Positions 5,236 through 12,796 of a DNA stretch of 15,925 nt are shown in pieces (position 1 is the stretch's first letter; every line of letters begins with the position of its first letter). The stretch spans positions 1 to 15,925 of the forward strand of contig UQFH01000019.1 of assembly GCA_900540185.1 (NCBI GenBank), read 5' to 3'. The translations under genes and the position numbers were made by a program. This DNA comes from an uncultured Eubacteriales bacterium (GTDB lineage: Bacteria > Bacillota > Clostridia > Tissierellales > Peptoniphilaceae). The notes under the pieces were generated by a model. It was not told where the DNA came from and did no database searches. It saw only the letters and a list, made by a program, of their open reading frames with translations.

Positions 5236-6453
5236 ATGGATTTAAAATCTAAGGTAGTTGAAAGACTTGTAAAATACGCAAAAGTCTACACAACGTCGGA
5301 TGAAGAAAGCGAAACTATACCAAGCACAAAGAGACAATTCGATTTGGCACATATGCTCGTCGAGGAACTCAAGTCGATGGGGCTTGAAGCTGCAGTTGAC
5401 GAACACGGATATGTTTATTCGGAGCTCAAGGGAAATGTCGAAGGCGAACCGACTGTCGGGCTTATCGCACATATGGATACGGCTCCTGATATGAGCGGTG
5501 AAAATGTAAATCCAAGACTCGTTGAAAATTATGACGGCGGAGATATAAAACTGGACAGTGAAGGTAAATATGTTTTAAGTCCAAAAGATTTTCCGGAGCT
5601 TAAAAATAAAAAAGGCAAGACTTTGATTGTTACGGACGGTACAACTCTTTTGGGCTCGGACGACAAGTCGGGGATTGCTGAAATTTTGACAGCTGTTGAA
5701 TATTTGTTGGCAAATCCTGATATAAAGAGGAGAAATTTAAAAATCGGTTTTACTCCGGATGAAGAAGTCGGAAGAGGTGCCGATATGTTTGATGTTAAAA
5801 AGTTCGGTGCCGATTTTGCGTTTACAATTGACGGCGGAGATTTGGGAGGACTTGAATACGAAAACTTCAACGCATCAAATGCTAAAGTTACAATTGAAGG
5901 CAGAAATGTTCACCCGGGCAGTGCAAAGGGCAAGATGAAAAATTCGGTTATTTTTGCATATGAACTTTTCTCCATGCTTCCTGTTTTTGATAGACCGGAA
6001 AATACTGAAGATTCAGAAGGTTTTATTCATTTAAACAGCATTGAAGGAAATGTGGACAAGACTGTTATGAGTTTTATTATAAGAGATTTTGACAAGTCTT
6101 CCTTTGAAAAGAAGAAGGAAATTATGAGAAAGGCTTGTGAATTTATCGAATCCAAGCACGACTGCAAGGTAATTTTGGATATGAACGACAGCTACTACAA
6201 TATGAGAGAAAAAATTGAAGAAGACATGAGACCTGTTGAACTCGCAATGGCTGCGATGAAAGATGCGGGCGTAGAACCTGTTGTTACAAAGGTAAGAGGT
6301 GGCACGGACGGCGCAAGACTATCTTATATGGGTCTTCCTTGCCCGAATGTCTTCACAGGCGGTTACAATTTCCATGGACGTTATGAATATGCAGTGACGG
6401 AAGAAATGGAAAAAGCAGTAGAGACTATAATTAACATTGCAAAAGTTAAGTAA
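5236..6453 (+). CDS. pepT: Peptidase T (tripeptide aminopeptidase, M20B metallopeptidase)
   Basis: 405 residues (E. coli PepT has 408). It is a cytosolic di-zinc aminopeptidase removing the N-terminal residue of tripeptides. The M20 residues are in place: H79 and D81 in GLIAHMDTAPD, D142 in LGSDDKSG, the catalytic pair E176-E177 in FTPDEEVGRG, D199 in FTIDGGD, and the C-terminal histidine in GGYNFHGRYEY. The ATG at 5236 has TTGGAGG five bases upstream; an in-frame TTG at 5224 lies inside that binding site and is rejected. Its 3' end overlaps a peptide-binding lipoprotein gene by 17 bases. The promoter is unclear: the immediate upstream sequence is nearly pure A/T with no good hexamers, and the nearest good promoter is at 4904-4932. 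Confidence 0.96.
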   Translation: MDLKSKVVERLVKYAKVYTTSDEESETIPSTKRQFDLAHMLVEELKSMGLEAAVDEHGYVYSELKGNVEGEPTVGLIAHMDTAPDMSGENVNPRLVENYDGGDIKLDSEGKYVLSPKDFPELKNKKGKTLIVTDGTTLLGSDDKSGIAEILTAVEYLLANPDIKRRNLKIGFTPDEEVGRGADMFDVKKFGADFAFTIDGGDLGGLEYENFNASNAKVTIEGRNVHPGSAKGKMKNSVIFAYELFSMLPVFDRPENTEDSEGFIHLNSIEGNVDKTVMSFIIRDFDKSSFEKKKEIMRKACEFIESKHDCKVILDMNDSYYNMREKIEEDMRPVELAMAAMKDAGVEPVVTKVRGGTDGARLSYMGLPCPNVFTGGYNFHGRYEYAVTEEMEKAVETIINIAKVK

Positions 6454-8059
6454 AGTTCTTTCGATTTTAATTTTAATATTTGTTCTCGCCGGGTGTAAAC
6501 CGGATGAAAAATTTATTGACGACGGAATTGTCCCAAAAAACAAGGTGAATGTGGTCGATATAAGCGATGAGATTCCATATTCGAGAAATATTTTAAAGGT
6601 TGTTGAAAATGGGATAGACGGAGTGTTTAATCCGCTCTATGCAATTTCGGATGCGGACAAGACAATAAGTTTTTTGCAGTTTTTGCCAATCATTTTTAAA
6701 AACAGGGATTTAACTTATACCACAAACAATTCTCTCGCGGTGGATTTTAAAAATATAAATGGAAATTTAAGAATCAGGCTAAGAGACATTGATTGGTGGG
6801 ATAAAACGCCGGTCACATCAGAGGATGTGCTATTTTCTTTAAAAATTCTTCTCGACAAAAATTACACCGGAGTTGAGAGAAGCAGTCTTTTATTTAATAT
6901 AAAAGGAGCTTGGGATTTTTATAATAACAAGAGCGATGAAATAAGCGGCTTTAAAATTTTGGATGAAAAAAGTTTTCTTATTGCTCTTGAAAATCCGGAC
7001 ATAGAAATGGACCCTGCATTTAATTTCAGACCGATTTCAAAGGCGTATTACGGAAGTGTGCCATTTTCTGAAATTCGAAAGCTTGATGACAAGCCGATGG
7101 GAAACGGCGCTTATGAAATATATAATTATGAGAAGCTGAATTTCTGCAATCTTCGCTCAAAGGCGGATTTTTATTACAATACTCCCGCAATAAAAAATAT
7201 TTTTATTCGCGAGGAGACTCTTAGCGATAAAAAGTCCGATCTTTATAACGGCGAGGCGGACATTATCGACATATACGGAAACAATGAAATTCGTTTTGAT
7301 GAGACCATTCGTGACAACTACAATATGTTCACAGTTTACGAAAACAATTCGACACTTCTTATGAATGTTCCGTCGGGGGACTTGGTTGACCCGACTATAA
7401 GGAAGTTTATTTTCTCGATTATCGATGAGGAAGATTTTGCGACGGAAAGATATAAGCTTTTAAAATACGACGTTGGAATAGTGAGTCTGTCGAACAGGTT
7501 TTACAGTAAAATTGAACTTCCGTATCAAGACGTCAATCCGAATTTGAACAATATCGACGGAACGCTTTTTATAAATGGAAAGCCTTTTAAAATAACACTT
7601 CTTTATTCAAATGTGGGCTTAAATGATTTTGTGGCGACGAGAATTGAGGAAAAATTAAAGTCTGTCGGTATTTCCGTAAACAAGGCGGTCCGAACGCCTG
7701 AGGAGATAAAGAGAGACATAAGCGCAATGAGGGAAGAGATGGCAAATGTCATTTATATTTCCAATTTTAAAAACGGAGACGTTCCGGACTTCGGGCTTTT
7801 GTATGCAGGCTCCGAATTCATGGGTGCGCCGCAGGAAAACAGATTTAAGATGTATGTAGATTCGATGGAACCTATGAATTACAGAAAAAGAATTGAAAGA
7901 TATAGAAGATTTTCGGAAGATTTAATTGAAAATGCGTGGGTTCGCGGCATCGGTTCGCCGATTGCGAGAACTTATATAAGAACAAATTTAAGATATGTAT
8001 TCAACTCGGAAAACCTCAGTTGGTATGAGGGGGACGTTTGGAATATAAGCATTCAATAA
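6437..8059 (+). CDS. Substrate-binding lipoprotein, oligopeptide/nickel ABC family (SBP_bac_5)
   Basis: 540 residues. A lipoprotein signal peptide (QKLSK, hydrophobic core, lipobox VLAGC with the cysteine at residue 20) anchors it to the outer membrane face. Family signatures are the LRDIDWWDKTPVTSEDVLFSLK segment's WxxxTPVTSEDVLFSLK core, MGNGAYEIYNYE, LYNGEADIID, and DPTIRKFIFSIIDEEDF. Such proteins capture peptides for an ABC importer. The start is a TTG at 6437: an in-frame stop at 6428 excludes anything further upstream, and no ATG precedes the signal peptide. It has no clear ribosome binding site and overlaps pepT by 17 bases, so translation is probably coupled to pepT. No permease or ATPase gene is nearby, so it is an orphan. 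Substrate is inferred, not shown; a peptide fits the pepT linkage. Confidence 0.88.
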   Translation: MQKLSKVLSILILIFVLAGCKPDEKFIDDGIVPKNKVNVVDISDEIPYSRNILKVVENGIDGVFNPLYAISDADKTISFLQFLPIIFKNRDLTYTTNNSLAVDFKNINGNLRIRLRDIDWWDKTPVTSEDVLFSLKILLDKNYTGVERSSLLFNIKGAWDFYNNKSDEISGFKILDEKSFLIALENPDIEMDPAFNFRPISKAYYGSVPFSEIRKLDDKPMGNGAYEIYNYEKLNFCNLRSKADFYYNTPAIKNIFIREETLSDKKSDLYNGEADIIDIYGNNEIRFDETIRDNYNMFTVYENNSTLLMNVPSGDLVDPTIRKFIFSIIDEEDFATERYKLLKYDVGIVSLSNRFYSKIELPYQDVNPNLNNIDGTLFINGKPFKITLLYSNVGLNDFVATRIEEKLKSVGISVNKAVRTPEEIKRDISAMREEMANVIYISNFKNGDVPDFGLLYAGSEFMGAPQENRFKMYVDSMEPMNYRKRIERYRRFSEDLIENAWVRGIGSPIARTYIRTNLRYVFNSENLSWYEGDVWNISIQ

Positions 8060-8064
8060 AAAAA

Positions 8065-8097
8065 GAGATGTCTGACTTCATCAGACATCCTTTTTTT
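8065..8097 (+). terminator. Terminator of the pepT-lipoprotein unit
   Basis: Perfect 9-bp stem GATGTCTGA (8067-8075) / TCAGACATC (8081-8089), loop CTTCA, then C and seven T residues. It begins six bases after the stop codon. Confidence 0.92.
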
Positions 8098-8100
8098 AAC

Positions 8101-8128
8101 AAAAATACCCTCTCGAATTTGAGAGGGC
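8101..8128 (-). terminator. Terminator of glyS
   Basis: On the minus strand CCCTCTC (8127-8121) pairs with GAGAGGG (8114-8108) around a 6-base loop and is followed by TATTTTT (8107-8101). It lies right after the glyS stop, back to back with the terminator of the convergent lipoprotein gene. Confidence 0.9.
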
Positions 8129-8133
8129 ATATT

Positions 8134-9519
8134 TTAAAATATCATTTTTTCTTCGATGAAATCTTTTATTTCGTCAATTTTTATTCTCTTTTGCTCCATT
8201 GTGTCGCGGTCTCTTATTGTGACTGTTTCGTCTTCCAATGTGTCGAAGTCGACAGTTACACAGTAAGGAGTTCCGATTTCATCTTCTCTTCTGTATCTCT
8301 TTCCGATTGAGCCTTTTTCATCGAAATCACATGAGAAATATTTTATGAGTTCCGAATAAACTTCGTCCGCTTTGTCGGTGAGTTTCTTTGTCAAAGGAAG
8401 AATTGCAACTTTGTATGGCGCAAGTGCAGGATGGAATTTCATTACAACTCTGGTTGTGCCGTCTTCCAAAGTTTCTTCTCTGTATGCATCGGCAAGGAAT
8501 GCCAATGTAACTCTGTCGCAGCCGAGAGACGGTTCAACAACATATGGAATATATTTTTCGTTTGTTTGCGGGTCGAGATAGTTTAAATCAGATTTTGCAT
8601 AATCCATATGCTTTGTAAGGTCGTAGTCTGTTCTGTTTGCAATGCCCCAAAGTTCGCCCCATCCGAACGGGAATTTGTATTCGATGTCGGTTGTTGCCTT
8701 TGAGTAGAACGAAAGCTCTTCTTTTTCGTGGTCTCTAAGTCTCATCATTTCTTCGCGCATGCCGAGTTTTAAGAGCCATTCTTTACAGAAGTTTCTCCAA
8801 TATTCGAACCAATCGTCGTCTTCGCCCGGTTTTACAAAAAATTCGAGTTCCATTTGTTCGAACTCACGAGTTCTGAATGTGAAGTTTCCGGGAGTAATTT
8901 CGTTTCTAAAGCTCTTTCCGATTTGAGCAATTCCGAAAGGCACTTGTTTTCTCGAAGTTCTTTGAACATTTTTGAAGTTTATAAAAATGCCTTGCGCAGT
9001 TTCCGGTCTCAAATAAATTTCGGCTGTGTTGTCTTCGGTGACGCCTTGGAATGTTTTAAACATCAAGTTAAATTGTCTGATATCTGTGTAGTCAAGCTTG
9101 CCACAGTTCGGACAAACTATATTTTTTTCTTTTATATAATTTAAAAGTTCTTCGTTTGACCAGCCGTCAGGGTTCACACCTTCGATGCCTTCTTTGTTGC
9201 AATAGTCTTCGATTAATTTGTCGGCTCTGAAACGCGATTTACATGCTTTGCAGTCGATGAGCGGGTCGGAGAATGAACTCAAGTGTCCGCTTGCTCTCCA
9301 TACGTCAGGGTTCATAAGTATTGCCGAATCTACGCCGACATTGTACTTGGATTCTTGTACAAATTTTTGCCACCATGCTTTTTTTACATTATTTTTAAGT
9401 AATACACCAACAGGGCCGTAGTCCCAAGTGTTTGATAATCCGCCGTAAAGTTCGCTTCCTGCAAAAATAAATCCTCTTGATTTTGCAAGAGCTACTAATG
9501 TTTCCATATTTTCTAACAT
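8134..9519 (-). CDS. glyS: Glycyl-tRNA synthetase, single-chain class II type
   Basis: 461 residues. It charges tRNA-Gly as a homodimer of the eukaryote/archaea-like type, not the alpha2-beta2 type. Visible features: the N-terminal GFIFAGSELYGGLSNTWDYGP segment's start GFIFAGSELYGG, RPETAQGIF (171-179), motif 2 FRNEITPGNFTFRTREFEQ (from about 204), motif 3 EPSLGCDRVTLAF (about 345), and a C-terminal anticodon-binding domain. Four cysteines (C90-x2-C93 and C136-x2-C139) could bind zinc. In motif 3, Cys replaces the Ala more usual in EPSLGADR. The start follows AGAGGTG closely. The leader is only about 17 bases, so there is no room for the glycine T-box often found ahead of Firmicutes glycyl-tRNA synthetase genes. 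Confidence 0.97.
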   Translation of the reverse strand: MLENMETLVALAKSRGFIFAGSELYGGLSNTWDYGPVGVLLKNNVKKAWWQKFVQESKYNVGVDSAILMNPDVWRASGHLSSFSDPLIDCKACKSRFRADKLIEDYCNKEGIEGVNPDGWSNEELLNYIKEKNIVCPNCGKLDYTDIRQFNLMFKTFQGVTEDNTAEIYLRPETAQGIFINFKNVQRTSRKQVPFGIAQIGKSFRNEITPGNFTFRTREFEQMELEFFVKPGEDDDWFEYWRNFCKEWLLKLGMREEMMRLRDHEKEELSFYSKATTDIEYKFPFGWGELWGIANRTDYDLTKHMDYAKSDLNYLDPQTNEKYIPYVVEPSLGCDRVTLAFLADAYREETLEDGTTRVVMKFHPALAPYKVAILPLTKKLTDKADEVYSELIKYFSCDFDEKGSIGKRYRREDEIGTPYCVTVDFDTLEDETVTIRDRDTMEQKRIKIDEIKDFIEEKMIF

Positions 9520-9542
9520 ATTTCACCTCTTATAATATTTAA

Positions 9543-9571
9543 ATTATACCAAATGTAAGGATTTTTATCAA
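9543..9571 (-). promoter_or_regulatory. Promoter of glyS
   Basis: On the minus strand TTGATA (9571-9566), 17-base spacer, TATAAT (9548-9543). Predicted start near 9536. The rest of the 109-base gap to copA holds no clear copA promoter: the sequence before its start (9573-9615) has no good hexamer pair. Confidence 0.8.
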
Positions 9572-9628
9572 GTTTAGAAATGAATAACAAGCGCTTTTTA
9601 TGGGTATTTATATCAAAGAGGTGGTAAT

Positions 9629-11767
9629 TTGGAAAATTATTTTAGAATTACGGGCATGCACTGCGCATCTTGCCAAACGAGAATTGAAAAAGTTCTCTCG
9701 AGGACTGACGGGGTTTACGAAGTTAATGTAAATCTTGCTACGGGTAAGATGAGAATAAAATATGACGAAAATAAACTTGATTCTAAGAAGATCGAGGACA
9801 AGGTTAAGTCAATAGGATTCGGCGCGGAGCTTGAACGTGAAAGAAATACTGATAAAGACAAAAAATTGAAAGAAAAGGAATATGCTTCAATTAAGAGAAA
9901 ATTTATTCTTTCTGCAATTCTGACATTGCCGCTATTTTCTATAATGTTTTTTCATATGGCGGGCATACATGTCTTTTGGGACAAGCCGGAAATACAATTT
10001 GCTCTTGCGACGATAGTTCAGTTTTACGTGGGATACACTTTTTATGTGGGGGCATACAAATCCATAAAATCAAAAGCGATGAACATGGATGTGCTCGTAG
10101 TAATGGGGACTTCTGCCGCATATTTTTACAGTATTTACAACTGGTACATCGGACATGACCATTTTTATTTTGAAAGCTCGGCAATGATTATAACGCTTGT
10201 GCTTTTGGGAAAAATGCTTGAATTAAGAGCTAAGTCGAAAACCGGAGAAGCGCTTATGAAACTCATGGACTTGGCTCCGAAAGAAGTTACGGTAATTGTT
10301 GACGGCAATACTTTTAAGAAAAGCGCAAAAGATGTAAAACTCGGAGATGTTCTTCTTGTAAGACCGGGCGAAAATATTTCGGGAGACGGAGATATCGTAC
10401 AGGGGAAGACATCTGTCGACGAATCTATGCTTACGGGGGAATCGATTCCGGTTGATAAAAATGTAGGTGACAAAGTATACCAAGGCACTCTAAATTTGAA
10501 CGGCTCAATAGAGGTTAAAGTCACAACGGATATGACGGAAACGGGGCTTTCGAAAATCATAAGAATGGTCGAAGAGGCGCAAAATCAAAAGGCGCCGGTC
10601 CAAAGACTTGCAGACAAAGTTGCATCGATTTTTGTGCCGACTGTAATTGGCATTGCGATTTTGACATTTATACTGCACAGAGTTTTTGGAAGTGATGTTG
10701 AAAAGTCGCTCATATCGGCTGTGTCGGTTTTGGTCATAGCGTGTCCGTGTTCGCTTGGACTTGCGACCCCGACGGCTATAATGGTCGGAACCGGAAAGGC
10801 TGCGAACGAGGGCATTTTAATAAGGGATGCGAAAGCACTCGAAAATGCTGAGAAACTCACTGCGGTTGCGCTCGATAAGACCGGCACAATCACAAAGGGA
10901 AGACCCGACGTGGTTGATATGATAAATATAAGAGGCGACAAGAGCATCAATAACTCGATTTTGTACTCGATGGAAATCAAGAGCGAACATCCTATTGCAA
11001 TGGCGATTGTTGATTATTTTCACGATAATCCTCCGAAAAAAATAAATGGCTCGTTTATAAATATCGAAGGGCGAGGAGTGGGATTTAAAATTCTTGACAA
11101 AAATTATTATGCGCTCAGCATAAAAAGCATTGAGGAGTTGGGAATTGATATTGATGCGGAAATTCGCGAGAATATGAGACCCGAAGCGACGTATGTCGGA
11201 CTTGTTGAAGATAAGGAGCTGAACATGCTTGTCGGACTTGTCGATGAAATCAAAGAAGATTCAAAAGAATCCATCAGATTTTTACACGACGTGGGATTAA
11301 AAACCGTTATGATTACGGGAGACAACGAAAAAGTAGCTCAAAAAATTGCGGGTTCGGCGGGAATCGACAAATATTATGCGGAAGTTTTGCCTGAAGAAAA
11401 AGTTCTAAAGGTTAAGGAACTTATGGAAACGGAAGTTGTAGGCATGGTCGGGGACGGAATAAACGATGCGCCGGCTCTTGCAACGGCGGATATCGGCTTT
11501 GCAATGGGTACCGGTACCGATATTGCAATTGACTCGGGCGATATAACCCTTGTCGGCGGTAGTTTAAAATCGGTCGGAAGGGCTATAGATATTTCAAAAA
11601 AGACTATGAAGACTATAAAACAAAATCTGTTTTGGGCGTTTTTCTACAATGTTGTCGGAATTCCAATCGCGGCAATAGGCATTCTAAACCCTATGATTGC
11701 AGGAGCTGCGATGGCGTTTAGCAGTGTGAGCGTTGTTACAAACAGCCTACGACTAAAGAACAAATAG
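9629..11767 (+). CDS. copA: Copper-exporting P1B-type ATPase
   Basis: 712 residues with one N-terminal heavy-metal domain (GMHCASC, C12 and C15). Then come membrane helices, TGES (269-272) in the actuator domain, the metal-site CPC (372-374), the phosphorylated D416 in DKTGT, SEHP (452-455), GDGIND (608-613), and the last helices with YN (673-674) and MAFSS (695-699). The CPC, YN and MxxSS set is diagnostic of Cu(I) specificity. It pumps Cu(I) out of the cytosol using ATP. Single-domain versions are shorter than the two-domain Bacillus CopA. The start is a TTG at 9629 preceded by AGAGGTGG; the first ATG lies inside GMHC and would destroy the metal domain. The Gly-Asn pair usual in the nucleotide domain is not obvious (ALSIK at 495-499). 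copZ follows 60 bases later. No copper regulator (CsoR or CopY) is in the window. Confidence 0.96.
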   Translation: MENYFRITGMHCASCQTRIEKVLSRTDGVYEVNVNLATGKMRIKYDENKLDSKKIEDKVKSIGFGAELERERNTDKDKKLKEKEYASIKRKFILSAILTLPLFSIMFFHMAGIHVFWDKPEIQFALATIVQFYVGYTFYVGAYKSIKSKAMNMDVLVVMGTSAAYFYSIYNWYIGHDHFYFESSAMIITLVLLGKMLELRAKSKTGEALMKLMDLAPKEVTVIVDGNTFKKSAKDVKLGDVLLVRPGENISGDGDIVQGKTSVDESMLTGESIPVDKNVGDKVYQGTLNLNGSIEVKVTTDMTETGLSKIIRMVEEAQNQKAPVQRLADKVASIFVPTVIGIAILTFILHRVFGSDVEKSLISAVSVLVIACPCSLGLATPTAIMVGTGKAANEGILIRDAKALENAEKLTAVALDKTGTITKGRPDVVDMINIRGDKSINNSILYSMEIKSEHPIAMAIVDYFHDNPPKKINGSFINIEGRGVGFKILDKNYYALSIKSIEELGIDIDAEIRENMRPEATYVGLVEDKELNMLVGLVDEIKEDSKESIRFLHDVGLKTVMITGDNEKVAQKIAGSAGIDKYYAEVLPEEKVLKVKELMETEVVGMVGDGINDAPALATADIGFAMGTGTDIAIDSGDITLVGGSLKSVGRAIDISKKTMKTIKQNLFWAFFYNVVGIPIAAIGILNPMIAGAAMAFSSVSVVTNSLRLKNK

Positions 11768-11787
11768 TTTTAAACAAACGACTTTTA

Positions 11788-11796
11788 TGTTATAAT
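11788..11796 (+). promoter_or_regulatory. Extended -10 promoter ahead of copZ
   Basis: TGtTATAAT (11788-11796) in the 60-base gap between copA and copZ. The -35 position (TTTTAA, 11768-11773) is weak, so this would rely on the extended -10. It would let copZ and the next gene be expressed apart from copA; there is no terminator after copA, so read-through is also possible. Confidence 0.55.
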
Positions 11797-11827
11797 GTAA
11801 ATATGAGAGACAATTGAGGAGGTTATT

Positions 11828-12016
11828 ATGTTAATAAAAATAAATGGAATGAGCTGCAACAACTGCAAAAAGTCAGTTGAAGAAGCGATAAAAAATGTGA
11901 AGGGCGTAAAAAAGTACAATGTGAGTTTGGAAGACGCATGTGCTGAAGTTGAAGGCGATTTCAACATAACGGAACTCAAACAAGCAATTGAAAATATAGG
12001 ATTTGACGCGGAATAG
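11828..12016 (+). CDS. copZ: Copper chaperone, heavy-metal-associated domain
   Basis: 62 residues forming a single ferredoxin-like heavy-metal domain. The metal site is GMSCNNC (C10 and C13), followed by a helix, VKGVKKYNVSLEDACAEVEG, and the closing AIENIGFDAE. It carries Cu(I) in the cytosol and hands it to CopA. The Tyr near the C-terminal loop of Bacillus CopZ is not present. GAGGAGG ends five bases before the ATG. The next gene begins eight bases after the stop. Confidence 0.9.
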   Translation: MLIKINGMSCNNCKKSVEEAIKNVKGVKKYNVSLEDACAEVEGDFNITELKQAIENIGFDAE

Positions 12017-12024
12017 GTGAAAAT

Positions 12025-12642
12025 ATGAAGATTGAAATTTTTTCTGATTTTATGTGCCCGTACTGCTATATCGGTTTGAAATCTCTTGAAAAAGCGATTG
12101 AAAAAACGGGAGTCAAACCCGAAATTGAATTTCTTTCGTTTGAATTAAATCCTGATATCAAGTCGGAGCACAAAAAATTGATGGACACAATAAAAGAAAA
12201 GCACAATTTGAACGACTATGAAGTTAAGGGCACGATGAACAGAATTGTGAAATATGCAAAAGAAGAAGGACTCGACTACAATATGGAAGATGCGATATCG
12301 GCAAATACACATCTTGCTCATCTTGCTATGAAATATGTCGCGACTTTAAAGAAGGAGTACGAGTTTGAAGAGCTTCTTATGAAAGCTGCGTTCATCGAAG
12401 GAAAGGACGTCGGAGACATCGAAGTCATAAATAAAATCGCAGAAAAATTGGGCGTAGATGTTGATGAAATGCTTGAATTTATAGATATGGATTCGACAAA
12501 AGCATTGGTCTTGGACGACAAGCACAAGTCGGAGGCGCTGGGTGTAAAAGTTATTCCGACATATAGAATCGACGAAGACAGAATGATTGAAGGAACTCTT
12601 GAAACCGATGAATGGGTTGAGATTTTAAAAGGCGAAAAATAG
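12025..12642 (+). CDS. DsbA/FrnE-like thioredoxin-fold oxidoreductase
   Basis: 205 residues. The opening beta strand EIFSDFMCPYCYIG carries a CPYC redox motif (residues 12-15). A long helical insertion follows (NAHLAHLA-like segment ANTHLAHLAMKY, then KAAFIEGKDVGD), and a cis-proline loop KVIPTYRID closes the thioredoxin fold. This is the FrnE-like branch of the DsbA family. There is no signal peptide, so it acts in the cytosol. FrnE-type proteins are linked to thiol-disulfide exchange and to oxidative and metal stress. Co-transcription with copZ, whose stop overlaps its ribosome binding site (TAGGTG), suggests it protects or repairs thiols during copper stress; that role is inference. It could also be a polyketide-type isomerase by family name, which the context does not support. 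Confidence 0.87.
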   Translation: MKIEIFSDFMCPYCYIGLKSLEKAIEKTGVKPEIEFLSFELNPDIKSEHKKLMDTIKEKHNLNDYEVKGTMNRIVKYAKEEGLDYNMEDAISANTHLAHLAMKYVATLKKEYEFEELLMKAAFIEGKDVGDIEVINKIAEKLGVDVDEMLEFIDMDSTKALVLDDKHKSEALGVKVIPTYRIDEDRMIEGTLETDEWVEILKGEK

Positions 12643-12663
12643 AGAAATAATAAATTTTATGAA

Positions 12664-12716
12664 GAAGAAATGTTTTGAGCAAATTCATAATTTTGCTTGA
12701 CATTTCTTTTTTCTTG
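12664..12716 (+). terminator. Terminator of the copZ-oxidoreductase unit
   Basis: Long imperfect hairpin: AGAAATGT (12665-12672) pairs with ACATTTCT (12700-12707), and the inner TTGAGCAAA with TTTGCTTGA, with a two-base bulge and a loop around TTCATAA, then a T-rich tail (TTTTTTCTT). Its 3' arm contains the rpsL -35 box. Confidence 0.75.
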
Positions 12717-12725
12717 TGTTAAAAT
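12697..12725 (+). promoter_or_regulatory. Promoter of the str operon (rpsL-rpsG-fusA-tuf)
   Basis: Consensus TTGACA (12697-12702), 17-base spacer, TAAAAT (12720-12725) with a TG extension at 12717-12718. A strong promoter is expected for ribosomal protein and elongation factor genes. The predicted start near 12732 leaves a leader of about 65 bases. Confidence 0.88.
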
Positions 12726-12736
12726 AAACTGTATGT

Positions 12737-12767
12737 GGTCGAAAGACCTATTCATAGGAAAACGACC
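12737..12767 (+). promoter_or_regulatory. Structured rpsL leader with competing hairpins
   Basis: Near the 5' end of the predicted transcript GGTC-GAAA-GACC (12737-12748) makes a GNRA-capped hairpin. The same GGTCG (12737-12741) can instead pair with CGACC (12763-12767), enclosing CCTA-TTCA-TAGG (12747-12758). The two folds share bases and exclude each other. The ribosome binding site AGGAGG (12784-12789) lies just downstream and is unpaired in both. This may be an autoregulatory or stability element; no known family was recognised. Confidence 0.4.
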
Positions 12768-12796
12768 CGCAGATAAAAGGAAAAGGAGGAAATAAA

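Noticed and set aside
8038..8310. 90-codon plus-strand ORF between the lipoprotein gene and glyS
   Set aside because: It crosses two terminators and is antisense to the glyS 3' end.
9544..9608. ATACC and GGGTAT half-sites ahead of copA as a CsoR-type operator
   Set aside because: The half-sites are about 50 bases apart and short. CsoR sites are close inverted repeats.
10165..10980. Two 131-codon minus-strand ORFs inside copA
   Set aside because: They are antisense shadows of copA codon usage, without ribosome binding sites or recognisable domains.
11508..11519. GGTACCGGTACC palindrome inside copA
   Set aside because: It simply encodes part of the conserved GTGTD segment, with no sign of a binding site.
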